NCBI GenBank assembly: GCA_946616835.1 | Contig: CAMOJK010000017.1 | Location: 1 to 37,378 of the forward strand | From: an uncultured Lachnospiraceae bacterium | GTDB lineage: Bacteria; Bacillota; Clostridia; Lachnospirales; Lachnospiraceae | DNA length: 37,378 nt | Direction of reading: 5' to 3' | Shown here: positions 1 to 8,724 of the stretch, in pieces | How positions within the stretch are numbered: position 1 is the first letter of the stretch | Layout of the letters: each line of letters starts with the position of its first letter | The notes under the pieces: generated by a model | Told to the model about the DNA's origin: nothing | The model's database searches: none | What the model saw: only the letters and a program-made list of their open reading frames with translations | Made by a program: the position numbers and the translations under genes

Positions 1-2
1 TT

Positions 3-1865
3 CTGGAACAGATCCATGCCCTTCTTGGGGATGAGCCCATGGATATTGACGAGTACACGGAGATAATAAAGGCCGGCATATCGGAACTGCGAGTAGGCGT
101 GATCCCTTTGGATGTGGACAGGGTAGTGATCGGAGATACTGAGAGGACCAGATTTAAGCCTGTAAAGGTGATGTTCTTAGCGGGGCTCAATGACGGAATA
201 GTGCCGGCATCAAACTCGTCGGGGGGGATTATTTCTGACCTGGACCGGGAATTTCTTGCAGGATCCGGATTCGAGTTGGCTCCGACACCGAGACAGAAAA
301 TGTATATCCAGCGATTATATATGTATCATGTTATGACAAGGCCATCTGAAAGACTGGTGCTTTCATATTCACGCATGAACAGCATGGGGGAGAGCTTGCG
401 CCCTTCATATCTGGTAGCACAGATTAAAAAGATATTTCCGGGCCTTAAGGAAATATCAGCTTCGGAACGGTCTGGCGCAGATCTTATGCCTGGTGGGAGG
501 GGGGAAGCAAGGCTTTTACCCGGACTTCTGAACAGGTATGCCGCCGGAAGTTTGAGCGATGAAGAGGCGGGATTTCTGCGTACGCTGCTTGTACGGTGCA
601 GAAATAAGGAGCCTGAACTATGTAACGAGCTCATAGATAAAGCTTTTATTAAATACGCATCAAATCCGCTTTCACCCAAAGCGGTGGCCATGCTGTATGG
701 AAATATGCTAAAGGAAAGTACAAGCAGCCTTCAGGGGTTTGCAGGCTGCCCATATTCACATTTCCTAAGGTTTGGAATGCGGTTAAATGAGCGTGAAACA
801 TCAGCCATAGACTCCAGGGATACGGGCATCATATATCATGGTATTTTTCAGCGTCTGGGGGAAATACTTAAGGAAAAAGGGATGGACTGGGGAGATGTGG
901 ACCGGGAATTTTTGGATAAGCTGCTAGACCATATACTTAAGCAGATCGCTGCTGAAGTAGGGCAGGAAACCTTGTACCAGGATGCAAAAACCGCATACCA
1001 GTTAAAAAGGGTCCGCCGTATAGCGGGCAGAAGCGCATCCGTGCTTTGCTATCAGGCGTCAAAAAGTGATTTTAAGCCTGTTGAATACGAGAGAAAGTTT
1101 ACAAGAGAAATCTCAGATAGTAATTTTTCTGCCGATAAGGCTTCTGCTGAAGCAGGCAGTGATGGGATAGTTTCCGGAAAGCTCAGCATCACCGGAACGA
1201 TTGACCGCATAGATACCTGTGACTTTGATGATAAGAAGTTTGTGAAGATTGTTGACTATAAATCAGGTGAAAACACATTTAAGTTTGCAGAGCTTTATTA
1301 CGGTATAAGGATGCAGCTTCCGCTTTATCTGGAAGAGGCGGTCCGGTTTTTGTCAAAGGAGGGAAAGAAAGAAGCAGTACCGGCAGCATTTTTCTATTTT
1401 ACACTTAAGGATCCACTGGTGCCTTTTGATGAAAAAGATGAAGCTTCGTATGAAGAGTATTGCGAAAACTTTCTTAAGGATGCATTGCGTCCGGACGGGT
1501 GGTTTACAGAAGAGGCAGTACCTGCACTTGACAAGCGTCTAAAGGAAACAGGCAGGTCAGACACGATAAAACTGCGTCTCAAGAAAGATGGCACGCCCTA
1601 TAGCGGCTCGACTATCCTTTCAGAAGCTGAGATGAAGGCTATGATGAATTTTACTGCTAAAAAGCTTGATGATACCGGAAAGGAGATATTATCCGGAAAG
1701 AAAGATATATCTCCTATGGAGGATAACTGTAAATTCTGCTCTTACAGAGAAATTTGCGGTTTTGATGCAAGGATAAGAGGGTATGAGCGCAGAAAAATGG
1801 AACTTGGAGAAACTGAAGCAAAAGCAAAAGTGTGTGGGAACGGAGAAAAAAATGGGGAAGGTTAA
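3..1865 (+). CDS. addB: AddB, ATP-dependent nuclease/helicase subunit B (5'-truncated by window)
   Basis: C-terminal part of the AddB subunit of the AddAB helicase-nuclease, which resects double-strand breaks to a Chi site and loads RecA. The frame is open from base 3, so the true start lies upstream. The segment holds the inactivated-helicase part (VMFLAGLNDGIVP, matching the family) and then the nuclease domain. The iron-sulfur cysteines are visible: one in GCPYSHFLRFG (about base 748) and three in CKFCSYREIC near the C-terminus. The PD-(D/E)xK core is seen as GTIDRID and VDYKSGE (about bases 1197-1270). It overlaps addA by 14 bases, the usual translationally coupled addB-addA order of Firmicutes. 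Confidence is high because the Fe-S/nuclease combination is diagnostic. Confidence 0.96.
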   Translation: MEQIHALLGDEPMDIDEYTEIIKAGISELRVGVIPLDVDRVVIGDTERTRFKPVKVMFLAGLNDGIVPASNSSGGIISDLDREFLAGSGFELAPTPRQKMYIQRLYMYHVMTRPSERLVLSYSRMNSMGESLRPSYLVAQIKKIFPGLKEISASERSGADLMPGGRGEARLLPGLLNRYAAGSLSDEEAGFLRTLLVRCRNKEPELCNELIDKAFIKYASNPLSPKAVAMLYGNMLKESTSSLQGFAGCPYSHFLRFGMRLNERETSAIDSRDTGIIYHGIFQRLGEILKEKGMDWGDVDREFLDKLLDHILKQIAAEVGQETLYQDAKTAYQLKRVRRIAGRSASVLCYQASKSDFKPVEYERKFTREISDSNFSADKASAEAGSDGIVSGKLSITGTIDRIDTCDFDDKKFVKIVDYKSGENTFKFAELYYGIRMQLPLYLEEAVRFLSKEGKKEAVPAAFFYFTLKDPLVPFDEKDEASYEEYCENFLKDALRPDGWFTEEAVPALDKRLKETGRSDTIKLRLKKDGTPYSGSTILSEAEMKAMMNFTAKKLDDTGKEILSGKKDISPMEDNCKFCSYREICGFDARIRGYERRKMELGETEAKAKVCGNGEKNGEG

Positions 1866-4800
1866 ATATACAGAAGAACAGCAGGCAGTCATAGATGCCA
1901 GAAATTCAAATCTCCTGGTTTCTGCAGCAGCGGGAAGTGGGAAGACAGCGGTACTGACGCAGAGGATAGTATCTCTAATAAATGATCCTGAAGAGCCGGC
2001 AGATATTGACAGTATGCTGATAGTTACCTTTACTAAGGCGGCAGCAGCAGAGATGCGTGAAAGGATAGGCAGTGCTATCGCTGCAGAAATGGAAAAAGCC
2101 CCTGACAATATGCATCTTGCTAAGCAGGAGACACTGCTTCATAATGCTCAGATTACAACTATTGACAGTTTCTGTCTTTTTGTGGTCAAAAATCATTTCA
2201 GTGCAATAGAATTAGATCCCGGCTTCAGGGCAATGGATGAGGCTGAGCGGACACTGCTTAAGGAGGATGTGCTGGAGGAAATCCTTGAGGAAGAGTATGC
2301 CAGACAGGATGAGGCTTTTGTAAACCTTGTGGAAAGCTACGAGGTAAAAGGAAATGAGGGGATTATTGAAAAGATGATCTTCTCTCTTTTTGAGGCGGCA
2401 AACTCAGAGCCTTTTCCTGAGAAATGGTTAAAAAAAGCTCTTGAGGAAAATGAAGCGGCTACTGTTTCGGATGTAAAGAACAGCCGCTGGTTTACTGAAC
2501 TTTTAAGGGATACTGATAAAGATATCAGGGCGGGCTTAGACCATGTGAAAAAAGCTATGGAGTTAGCTGGACTTGAGGGAGGCCCGAAGCGCTATCTTCC
2601 TGTGCTGCAGGACCTTAAATCGCTGCTTGAGTCTATGCATAAGGCTGTGGATTATGATGAAAAGCGGCGGTTGTATGGATCATATGAAAAGCAGAAACTG
2701 TCCTCTGCCGGATCAAAAGGGGAGAATAAGGATATCACCAAAAAGGCCAAAGATTATCTGGATTCAGCCAGGGAAATTGTTGATGACCTGGGAGGGCGAT
2801 TTTTGCTGACAGATGAGGAAATAATGAGCTCCTACAGGGCATCGGCGGATAATACTGCAGAACTGATCCGTCTGGTACTCTGCTTCATTGAAAGATTCGG
2901 AAAAAAGAAGCGGGAAAAAAATGTAATAGACTTTGCGGACATGGATCACTTTGCTCTGCAGATACTGTTAGAGGAAAAAGATGGTGATATGGTTCCTTCA
3001 CCGGCAGCGCTTGAGTACAGGGATTATTTTAAATATATTTTTGTAGATGAGTATCAGGACAGCAATCTGGTGCAGGAATACATTATAAAGAGCATAGCCA
3101 GGGATGATAACTACTTTATGGTGGGGGATGTCAAACAGAGCATCTATCGATTCAGACATGCCAAACCGGAGATATTTATTGGAAAATATGAAAGCTTTTC
3201 AGATGAGGGCAGGGACAGAAGGATAGATCTTAATAAGAATTTCCGAAGCAGGGATACTGTGCTGGATTTTGTTAATGATGTGTTTGAACGCATCATGTAT
3301 AAGGATTTTGCTGAAATAGACTATGATGACAGGGCTAAGCTTTATGTAGGGGCAGACTATCCTGATGATACTGAAGATGTATATAAAAGCGAACTCCTGC
3401 ACCTATCACTGGAAAAAGGACGGCTTTCCTCAAGGCGGAGAAGGCTGGCAGGTGCAGATGGGGGAGACTTGGCTGCAAATGCTTCAGAGGGGAATGATTC
3501 CGGTGACGATGTATCAGCAGGGAAGGCTGAAGATGCCATGCTGGCTGAAGGAAGGGCGGAGTACGAAGCTTTGCTGGTGGGCATTAAGATCCTTGAACTT
3601 ATGAAACAGGGGTTTAGGGTAAAGGATAAGGAAAGCGGCGAAATGCGCCCCGTGGAGTTTCGGGATATAGTGATCCTTGAAAGGTCAAGGGCAAACGAAG
3701 ATGTGGTGAAAAAAATCTTTGATGATCTGGGGATACCGTTATATTATGGCAGCAAGACAGGTTATTTTTCCGCGACAGAGATCAGGCTGGTGATGAATGC
3801 TCTCCAGACTTTGGATAATCCCAGACAGGATATACCGTTGTACAGCACAGTGACTTCTTTTAAAGCTGTGCTTTCAGATGAAGATATGGCAATACTTAAG
3901 GGATGGAGCAGGCAGAACGGAGGACAGTTTTGTCTTTATGATATCCTGTCTGAGGCTGCTGAGGCAGATGCATCATTGCCTGAGAATAAAGATATTGCGG
4001 GACTTCCTGAAAAATGTGCAGCTTTTTTGGAATGGCTGGACAGACACAGGGATATGGCAAGATTTGTATCCATACGGGTGCTTTTGGACAGGCTGCTTGC
4101 CGAGAGCAACTATATTGCTGGTATCACAGCAATGCCTGATGGTGATCAGCGTAGGGCAAATATAAGTATGTTGTTGGAGCGGGCTGCAGAATTTGAAAAG
4201 ACCAGCTATTACGGACTTTTCCATTTCGTAAGGTATATTTCCAGACTAAAGGAAAAGGAAGTGGACTATGGTGAAGCCGGAATACTGGATGAAAATGCGA
4301 ATGTAGTACGTCTTATGACCATACATAAAAGCAAAGGATTGGAATTTCCGGTCGTATTCGTAATAAACTTAAGAAAAAAAATCAATCAGAAGGATTCCAG
4401 CGGTCACTGTCTTGTGGATTCTGAACTGGGGGTGGCTCTCAAGGCAATCGACCCGGTAAAACGCATAAGCAGAAAGGGCTTAAAGTACATGTCTTTTGCA
4501 TCAAAGCTGGAAAAGGATGCAATTGCAGAAGAACTGAGAGTACTGTATGTTGCACTTACCCGCGCAAAGGAAAAACTTATAATAACAGATGTTGAAGAAC
4601 TGAATGAAGACGGCTCACCCAGGGATATTTGCAGGCCGGAGGAAGCAAAGAACTGCATGGATATGATCCGTTATGTGATTAATATGACTGATGTTTCGGA
4701 AAAAAAATATGAAATAGATCTTTCAGAAAAAGACCTGGCAGTGAGCATTGTGGAGAGGGGAGATGAGGCTATAGAAGCAGCAAGAGAACTGCTTATGTCT

Positions 4801-5535
4801 GATATTAAGCCTGATCCTAAGCTGTTGGAGCTTCTTGAAAAAAAATCCGAGTATCGTTACGGCTATCCATCTCTTCAGGGACTCTTTACAAAAACTACTG
4901 TATCAGAGCTTAAAAAAGCCGCCTACGATGATGAGCTGGAAGCTCATATGTTCGAGGAAAAGGAGCCGGATACATATATTCCTCTCTTTGCCGGCGAAGA
5001 ACACACTGATGCAGCAGGAAGAGGAACAGCATATCATAAGGCAATGGAACTGCTGCCCTTTGAAAGACTGTCAGAGAGCGGTACCTCTCTGGAGGAAATC
5101 ATAAAAGAAACTCTGGATAAAGCTGTTACTGATAACAAGATGACAGAAAACGCGGCAAAAAGCATAAGAATTTCTGATATAGCACTGTTTGCCGGACAGG
5201 AGCTGGCGGGAGAGATGTCAGAAGCAGCAAATGCAGGAAAGCTTTATAAGGAGCAGCCGTTTTTCTACGCGGTACCGGCAAGGCGTTTTGATGAGCATTT
5301 TCCGGAGGGGGAGTCAGTACTTGTTCAGGGCGTGATAGATGCCTACTTTGAAAAGGACGGGGTACTCACACTTCTTGATTACAAAACAGACCGGGTAAAA
5401 TCTGTCGAACAGCTGGTTGACAGGTATAAAATACAGCTGGAGATATATTCAGAGGCGCTGGAACAGATAAGCGGTAAAAGAGTGGGGCGCAGGGTGATTT
5501 ACTCTTTTGCACTGAACAAGATTATTTTGCTATAA
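1852..5535 (+). CDS. addA: AddA, ATP-dependent helicase/nuclease subunit A
   Basis: UvrD-type 3'-5' helicase plus RecB-type nuclease, partner of AddB in recombinational repair. Using the ATG at 1852 the protein has 1227 residues, normal for AddA. An in-frame ATG at 1783 would add 23 lysine-rich residues that do not look like family sequence; the chosen start gives MGKVKYTEEQ, typical of the family, with GGAG about 7 bases upstream. Walker A AAAGSGKT is at 25-32, Walker B VDEYQD at 398-403, followed by GDVKQSIYRFRHA. The later helicase motif TIHKSKGLEFPVV and VALTRAKEKL are present. The nuclease domain shows GRGTAYHKAME (about 1056), GVID (D1163) and LDYKTD (D1176, K1178). All catalytic motifs look intact. 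Residues about 520-560 are a Ser/Gly/Asp-rich, probably flexible insert. Confidence 0.97.
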   Translation: MGKVKYTEEQQAVIDARNSNLLVSAAAGSGKTAVLTQRIVSLINDPEEPADIDSMLIVTFTKAAAAEMRERIGSAIAAEMEKAPDNMHLAKQETLLHNAQITTIDSFCLFVVKNHFSAIELDPGFRAMDEAERTLLKEDVLEEILEEEYARQDEAFVNLVESYEVKGNEGIIEKMIFSLFEAANSEPFPEKWLKKALEENEAATVSDVKNSRWFTELLRDTDKDIRAGLDHVKKAMELAGLEGGPKRYLPVLQDLKSLLESMHKAVDYDEKRRLYGSYEKQKLSSAGSKGENKDITKKAKDYLDSAREIVDDLGGRFLLTDEEIMSSYRASADNTAELIRLVLCFIERFGKKKREKNVIDFADMDHFALQILLEEKDGDMVPSPAALEYRDYFKYIFVDEYQDSNLVQEYIIKSIARDDNYFMVGDVKQSIYRFRHAKPEIFIGKYESFSDEGRDRRIDLNKNFRSRDTVLDFVNDVFERIMYKDFAEIDYDDRAKLYVGADYPDDTEDVYKSELLHLSLEKGRLSSRRRRLAGADGGDLAANASEGNDSGDDVSAGKAEDAMLAEGRAEYEALLVGIKILELMKQGFRVKDKESGEMRPVEFRDIVILERSRANEDVVKKIFDDLGIPLYYGSKTGYFSATEIRLVMNALQTLDNPRQDIPLYSTVTSFKAVLSDEDMAILKGWSRQNGGQFCLYDILSEAAEADASLPENKDIAGLPEKCAAFLEWLDRHRDMARFVSIRVLLDRLLAESNYIAGITAMPDGDQRRANISMLLERAAEFEKTSYYGLFHFVRYISRLKEKEVDYGEAGILDENANVVRLMTIHKSKGLEFPVVFVINLRKKINQKDSSGHCLVDSELGVALKAIDPVKRISRKGLKYMSFASKLEKDAIAEELRVLYVALTRAKEKLIITDVEELNEDGSPRDICRPEEAKNCMDMIRYVINMTDVSEKKYEIDLSEKDLAVSIVERGDEAIEAARELLMSDIKPDPKLLELLEKKSEYRYGYPSLQGLFTKTTVSELKKAAYDDELEAHMFEEKEPDTYIPLFAGEEHTDAAGRGTAYHKAMELLPFERLSESGTSLEEIIKETLDKAVTDNKMTENAAKSIRISDIALFAGQELAGEMSEAANAGKLYKEQPFFYAVPARRFDEHFPEGESVLVQGVIDAYFEKDGVLTLLDYKTDRVKSVEQLVDRYKIQLEIYSEALEQISGKRVGRRVIYSFALNKIILL

Positions 5536-5542
5536 ATAGCTA

Positions 5543-5571
5543 TGGATAGCCTGTAGGCAGTCTGCTATAAT
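5543..5571 (+). promoter_or_regulatory. Predicted sigma-A promoter, extended -10 type
   Basis: A perfect TATAAT at 5566-5571 is preceded by TGC, giving an extended -10 (TGnTATAAT). TGGATA at 5543-5548, 17 bases upstream, matches four of six -35 positions. Transcription would start near 5578, leaving a leader of about 55 bases before the GAF-HD-GYP gene. Its AGGAAGAG ribosome binding site lies just before the ATG at 5633. This separates the gene from the addBA unit. Confidence 0.6.
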
Positions 5572-5632
5572 TACACGATGGGGGAGCGTGTTTAGTACAT
5601 TTAGTGCGACACACTGAAGACAGGAAGAGTTT

Positions 5633-7915
5633 ATGCAGATAACACCGGATATTGAGGAATTACTCAGCTTAGGCTATCGTATTGCTACGGAAAATAATTT
5701 CGTGGCTTTGTTCGATATGATATTGGACAAGTGCATTGATTTCACGGACGCGGATGGGGGGTCACTTTACATCGAAGCGGAAGGCTCTCTTAAGCATCTG
5801 CTGGACATAAACCGTACTCTGGATGCTGACAGTAAAAAGAGCAGCATAGAGGCTGACAAGATAGCGGCAGGTCCTGATGATACGGATATCTTTACCTATT
5901 GTTACCATAATCCCGAAAATCTATTAAATATCCCGGATATTTATCTTGACGAGCGTTTTGACATTACTGAGATAAAGAAATTTGACGAAGAGAATAAGTA
6001 CCGTACCCAGTCGGTGCTGATGATCCCTATACTTGAGCCGGACCAATCGGTGTTAGGGGTTATGATGCTATACAACTGCCTTGATGCAGAACGCAATATC
6101 ATACCATTCAGCTCTGATTATGAGCAGTTAGTCAAGTCGCTTACGGCGCAGATGGCGAATACACTCACAAGTATGATCCTGATACAGGATCAGGAGGAGC
6201 TGTTAGGATCCTTTGTGGAATGTATGACTACCGCGATCGACGCCCGTACTCCCTATAATGGCAAGCATACGAAACATGTTGCCAGATACTGTCAGGCTAT
6301 TACGGACTATATGAATGTGCTGTATACAAGGGATGCTATTGACAGATATATTACACCTAATGAGCAGGAACAGCTTTTACTGGCTGCGAAGCTCCATGAT
6401 ATAGGAAAGATGATAACCCCGCGTGAAATCCTGAACAAGGCTACGCGTCTGGGTGAAAAATATTCGGATCTGCGCAATAAGCTTGAGAAGATCCGTCTCC
6501 GTATCAAGATAGATATGCTGGAGCATAAGATGCAGATTGAGCTCTGGCAGGAGGAGGACGAACTGCTTGGAAAATTCCTGGATCAGCTGGATACCCTGAA
6601 TACATCAGGTTTTCTTACTGATGAGCAGATAGCCTTCATTGATCAGATGGGCGAGAAGTACTATGAGGATTTCGATGGTACTATTACACCGTATCTTGAT
6701 GAGAATGAAAAATATTCACTCCATATCCGCAAGGGTACACTGACGGAAGAAGAGAGGGAAGTTGTAAAGCGTCATGTCACATATACGGCACAGATGCTTT
6801 CCAAGATCAAGTTTTATGATAAGTATGACAGGGTGGTTGACATTGCATCTAATCATCATGAGTATATCGATGGCAGCGGATATCCCAGGGGACTTAAGGA
6901 TGGACAGCTGGATCTGTTGACCAGAATAATAACGGTCTGTGATATTTTTGACTCCCTTACTGCGGATGATAGACCTTACAAAAAGAAACTTACGCTTGAA
7001 AAAGCTCTCAGCATACTGAATGAGATGGCTCAGGAGGGAAAGCTGGATTCCGGCATCGTGCTTATTGTTTCTGATTATATGACCAAACACTTCAAGGAAC
7101 TTTCTGCCCGTATGAAGGAAGAGGAGCTTAGGGAGAAGGAAGAGGAAGAGAGATCTTATTCGGATTTCCAGACCGATGGAAAACGCATGGAGGAGCAGGA
7201 AAGAGCTATCCGTGATGAAGCGATACAGGATGATGAAGTGGGCATAACAGTTACAGAAGAATTGCTTGATATAGATGTTCCTTTTGCGGAGATGTCGCAG
7301 ACTGACAGTGTTTCTGAAAAAGAATATGAAAAAGCTGATATTATAGGAAGGACTCTGGCTCCTGATGAAGCGGCCGGCGTCATATCGAGACCTGTGGGCC
7401 AGGATAAGAAGCAGGAAAAACCGGAAATAGAAGAACAGCAGGCGGCGGGCAGTGATAAAGCTCAGGAAAATGCTGCGGGAGCCGTACAAGCTGGAGAAGC
7501 AGCTGTGATATCAGAAGATACACAGAAACGAAGGACTGCCGAGTCGGTCAATGAAGAGATAAGGGCCAGAAATGAGGAACTCGAAAGGACCAAGGCTGAG
7601 GGAAATGATAAGCCGGTTGTAATGGATGAGATTCCAAAATCCGGCAAGCCCAGGTCACGCAGGGGAAAGAAAGCCAAGGGAACGGGCACCACTCAGGAGC
7701 TTGAGATGGTGAATACTAAGGAAGAGGATAAGCAGGATTCCACCGATAAGGCCGTGAATGGAGGTCTGGAGGATCTGCCTTTCCTGGATGATGATCTGCT
7801 TGATCTGGAGGATAACAAGGAAGAAGATCCGAATCCTTTTGCAAGACATAGGGCAGCGGAAGTTCTGCCATCAGCAGGAAATCCCATGCTGGCGGGCAGA
7901 GTGGGAGGAAACTAA
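5633..7915 (+). CDS. GAF-HD-GYP protein, probable cyclic-di-GMP phosphodiesterase
   Basis: Cytosolic signalling protein of 760 residues. An N-terminal GAF-like domain (about 8-185) probably senses a small ligand. An HD-GYP domain (about 195-490) follows. HD-GYP enzymes hydrolyse cyclic-di-GMP with a metal cluster. Visible motifs are HDIGK (H255, D256), KRH (H381), HHEYIDGSGYP (H408, H409, G416-Y417-P418) and DIFDSLTADDRPY. The ligand set looks complete. About 100 residues (267-370), charged and probably helical, are inserted between HDIGK and KRH, more than in ordinary HD-GYP domains. After 490 comes a short coiled-coil-like Glu/Arg/Lys stretch and about 220 residues of acidic low complexity, ending in basic and acidic patches. 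No signal peptide or membrane segment is seen. It has its own promoter and a strong terminator, so it is probably monocistronic. Confidence 0.88.
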   Translation: MQITPDIEELLSLGYRIATENNFVALFDMILDKCIDFTDADGGSLYIEAEGSLKHLLDINRTLDADSKKSSIEADKIAAGPDDTDIFTYCYHNPENLLNIPDIYLDERFDITEIKKFDEENKYRTQSVLMIPILEPDQSVLGVMMLYNCLDAERNIIPFSSDYEQLVKSLTAQMANTLTSMILIQDQEELLGSFVECMTTAIDARTPYNGKHTKHVARYCQAITDYMNVLYTRDAIDRYITPNEQEQLLLAAKLHDIGKMITPREILNKATRLGEKYSDLRNKLEKIRLRIKIDMLEHKMQIELWQEEDELLGKFLDQLDTLNTSGFLTDEQIAFIDQMGEKYYEDFDGTITPYLDENEKYSLHIRKGTLTEEEREVVKRHVTYTAQMLSKIKFYDKYDRVVDIASNHHEYIDGSGYPRGLKDGQLDLLTRIITVCDIFDSLTADDRPYKKKLTLEKALSILNEMAQEGKLDSGIVLIVSDYMTKHFKELSARMKEEELREKEEEERSYSDFQTDGKRMEEQERAIRDEAIQDDEVGITVTEELLDIDVPFAEMSQTDSVSEKEYEKADIIGRTLAPDEAAGVISRPVGQDKKQEKPEIEEQQAAGSDKAQENAAGAVQAGEAAVISEDTQKRRTAESVNEEIRARNEELERTKAEGNDKPVVMDEIPKSGKPRSRRGKKAKGTGTTQELEMVNTKEEDKQDSTDKAVNGGLEDLPFLDDDLLDLEDNKEEDPNPFARHRAAEVLPSAGNPMLAGRVGGN

Positions 7916-7928
7916 ATTAATTTAGTTG

Positions 7929-7956
7929 AAAAGCACTGCATCAGCGGTGCTTTTTT
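7929..7956 (+). terminator. Rho-independent terminator after the HD-GYP gene
   Basis: An 11-bp stem, 7929-7939 pairing with 7944-7954 (AAAAGCACTGC with GCGGTGCTTTT, one G-U pair), encloses the tetraloop ATCA. The 3' arm runs into six T at 7951-7956. It begins 13 bases after the stop codon and ends just before the ATG at 7963, so the next gene probably depends on readthrough or on a promoter inside the upstream gene. Confidence 0.9.
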
Positions 7957-7962
7957 GGAATT

Positions 7963-8688
7963 ATGGATAAGAATAGATTTAAGTTAACTGAATCATCCTT
8001 CGGTCGGTCCGTATACATGATACTGCCCTTTGCGGCGTATTATGTGACACTTAACCTGCTTATACGGGGAGCAAGGCGTATTGTTTTATATGTGGCTCGC
8101 AGCAATGGAGAGCTGGCAGGCATGTTCAGGAGAAATGCTTCCTCCGTAGAAATGTGGTGCAGTGTCATTGCGTATGTTGTGACTATAGTTCTTTTGTGGC
8201 TTTTGTTCAGAAAGAGTGACTCTGTCGAGCAGAAGATCAATCCGGTAAATCCCAAGAATATCGTGACTTATTTATGTACATTCGTTGCAGGCGGAGGTTC
8301 TGCCATAGCACTTAACTCACTGGCGGCAGGTATACTCGAGATGTTCAGGGCGGATGACAGTCTGACGCAGGGGCTGTCTTTTGATGCGGGAAAACCTTTT
8401 TTACCGGGGCTAATACTGTATGTGTTCCTGTCCCCGCTGCTTGAAGAGATGACCTTCCGCTGGCTGACATATGGAAGAATAAAAAAAGTTATCGGGGAAA
8501 CTCAGGCTGTCCTTATCACTTCAGTCTTCTTTGCGCTGGTACATGGCAATGTAGTGGTAGCAGTATACGCATTTATAATGGGTATGATAATGGCGCTGAT
8601 CTACAGGCAGTCGAAGACCTTTGCGCTCTGCGTGATCTTTCACATGTCGGCCAATGCGTTTGTCTTTATTTCAGCGTATGTGTTATAA
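7963..8688 (+). CDS. CPBP family intramembrane glutamic endopeptidase
   Basis: Polytopic membrane protein of 241 residues from the CPBP (Abi/CAAX protease) family, related to eukaryotic Rce1. Members cleave within membranes; in Firmicutes several serve in bacteriocin immunity or peptide maturation, but no substrate is apparent here. The family motifs are complete: EExxxR (E161, E162, R166 in EEMTFR), FxxxH (F190, H194) and HxxxN (H227, N231). At least six hydrophobic segments are visible, including about 17-35, 62-82, 100-125 and 145-160. The ribosome binding site is poor (GGA close to the ATG), and the gene starts right after the terminator of the HD-GYP gene, suggesting low expression. No bacteriocin-like gene is adjacent. 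Confidence 0.88.
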   Translation: MDKNRFKLTESSFGRSVYMILPFAAYYVTLNLLIRGARRIVLYVARSNGELAGMFRRNASSVEMWCSVIAYVVTIVLLWLLFRKSDSVEQKINPVNPKNIVTYLCTFVAGGGSAIALNSLAAGILEMFRADDSLTQGLSFDAGKPFLPGLILYVFLSPLLEEMTFRWLTYGRIKKVIGETQAVLITSVFFALVHGNVVVAVYAFIMGMIMALIYRQSKTFALCVIFHMSANAFVFISAYVL

Positions 8689-8689
8689 T
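8660..8689 (+). promoter_or_regulatory. Predicted promoter inside the 3' end of the CPBP gene
   Basis: TATAAT at 8684-8689 preceded by TGT makes an extended -10. TTGTCT at 8660-8665 gives four of six -35 matches with an 18-base spacer. A transcript starting near 8696 would serve the gene at 8725, whose AAGGAG (8707-8712) lies an unusually long 12 bases before the ATG. Confidence 0.55.
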
Positions 8690-8724
8690 GATTTGTTATG
8701 TTTACCAAGGAGTAATTAATAAAA

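Noticed and set aside
226-232. Run of seven G in addB as a phase-variation tract
   Set aside because: One short homopolymer in a housekeeping repair gene, frame intact; runs of five or six G occur elsewhere by chance.
6716-7489. 257-codon open frame on the minus strand inside the GAF-HD-GYP gene
   Set aside because: It lies wholly antisense to a clear domain protein, has no ribosome binding site and reads as a Phe/Leu/Ile-rich mirror of acidic codons.
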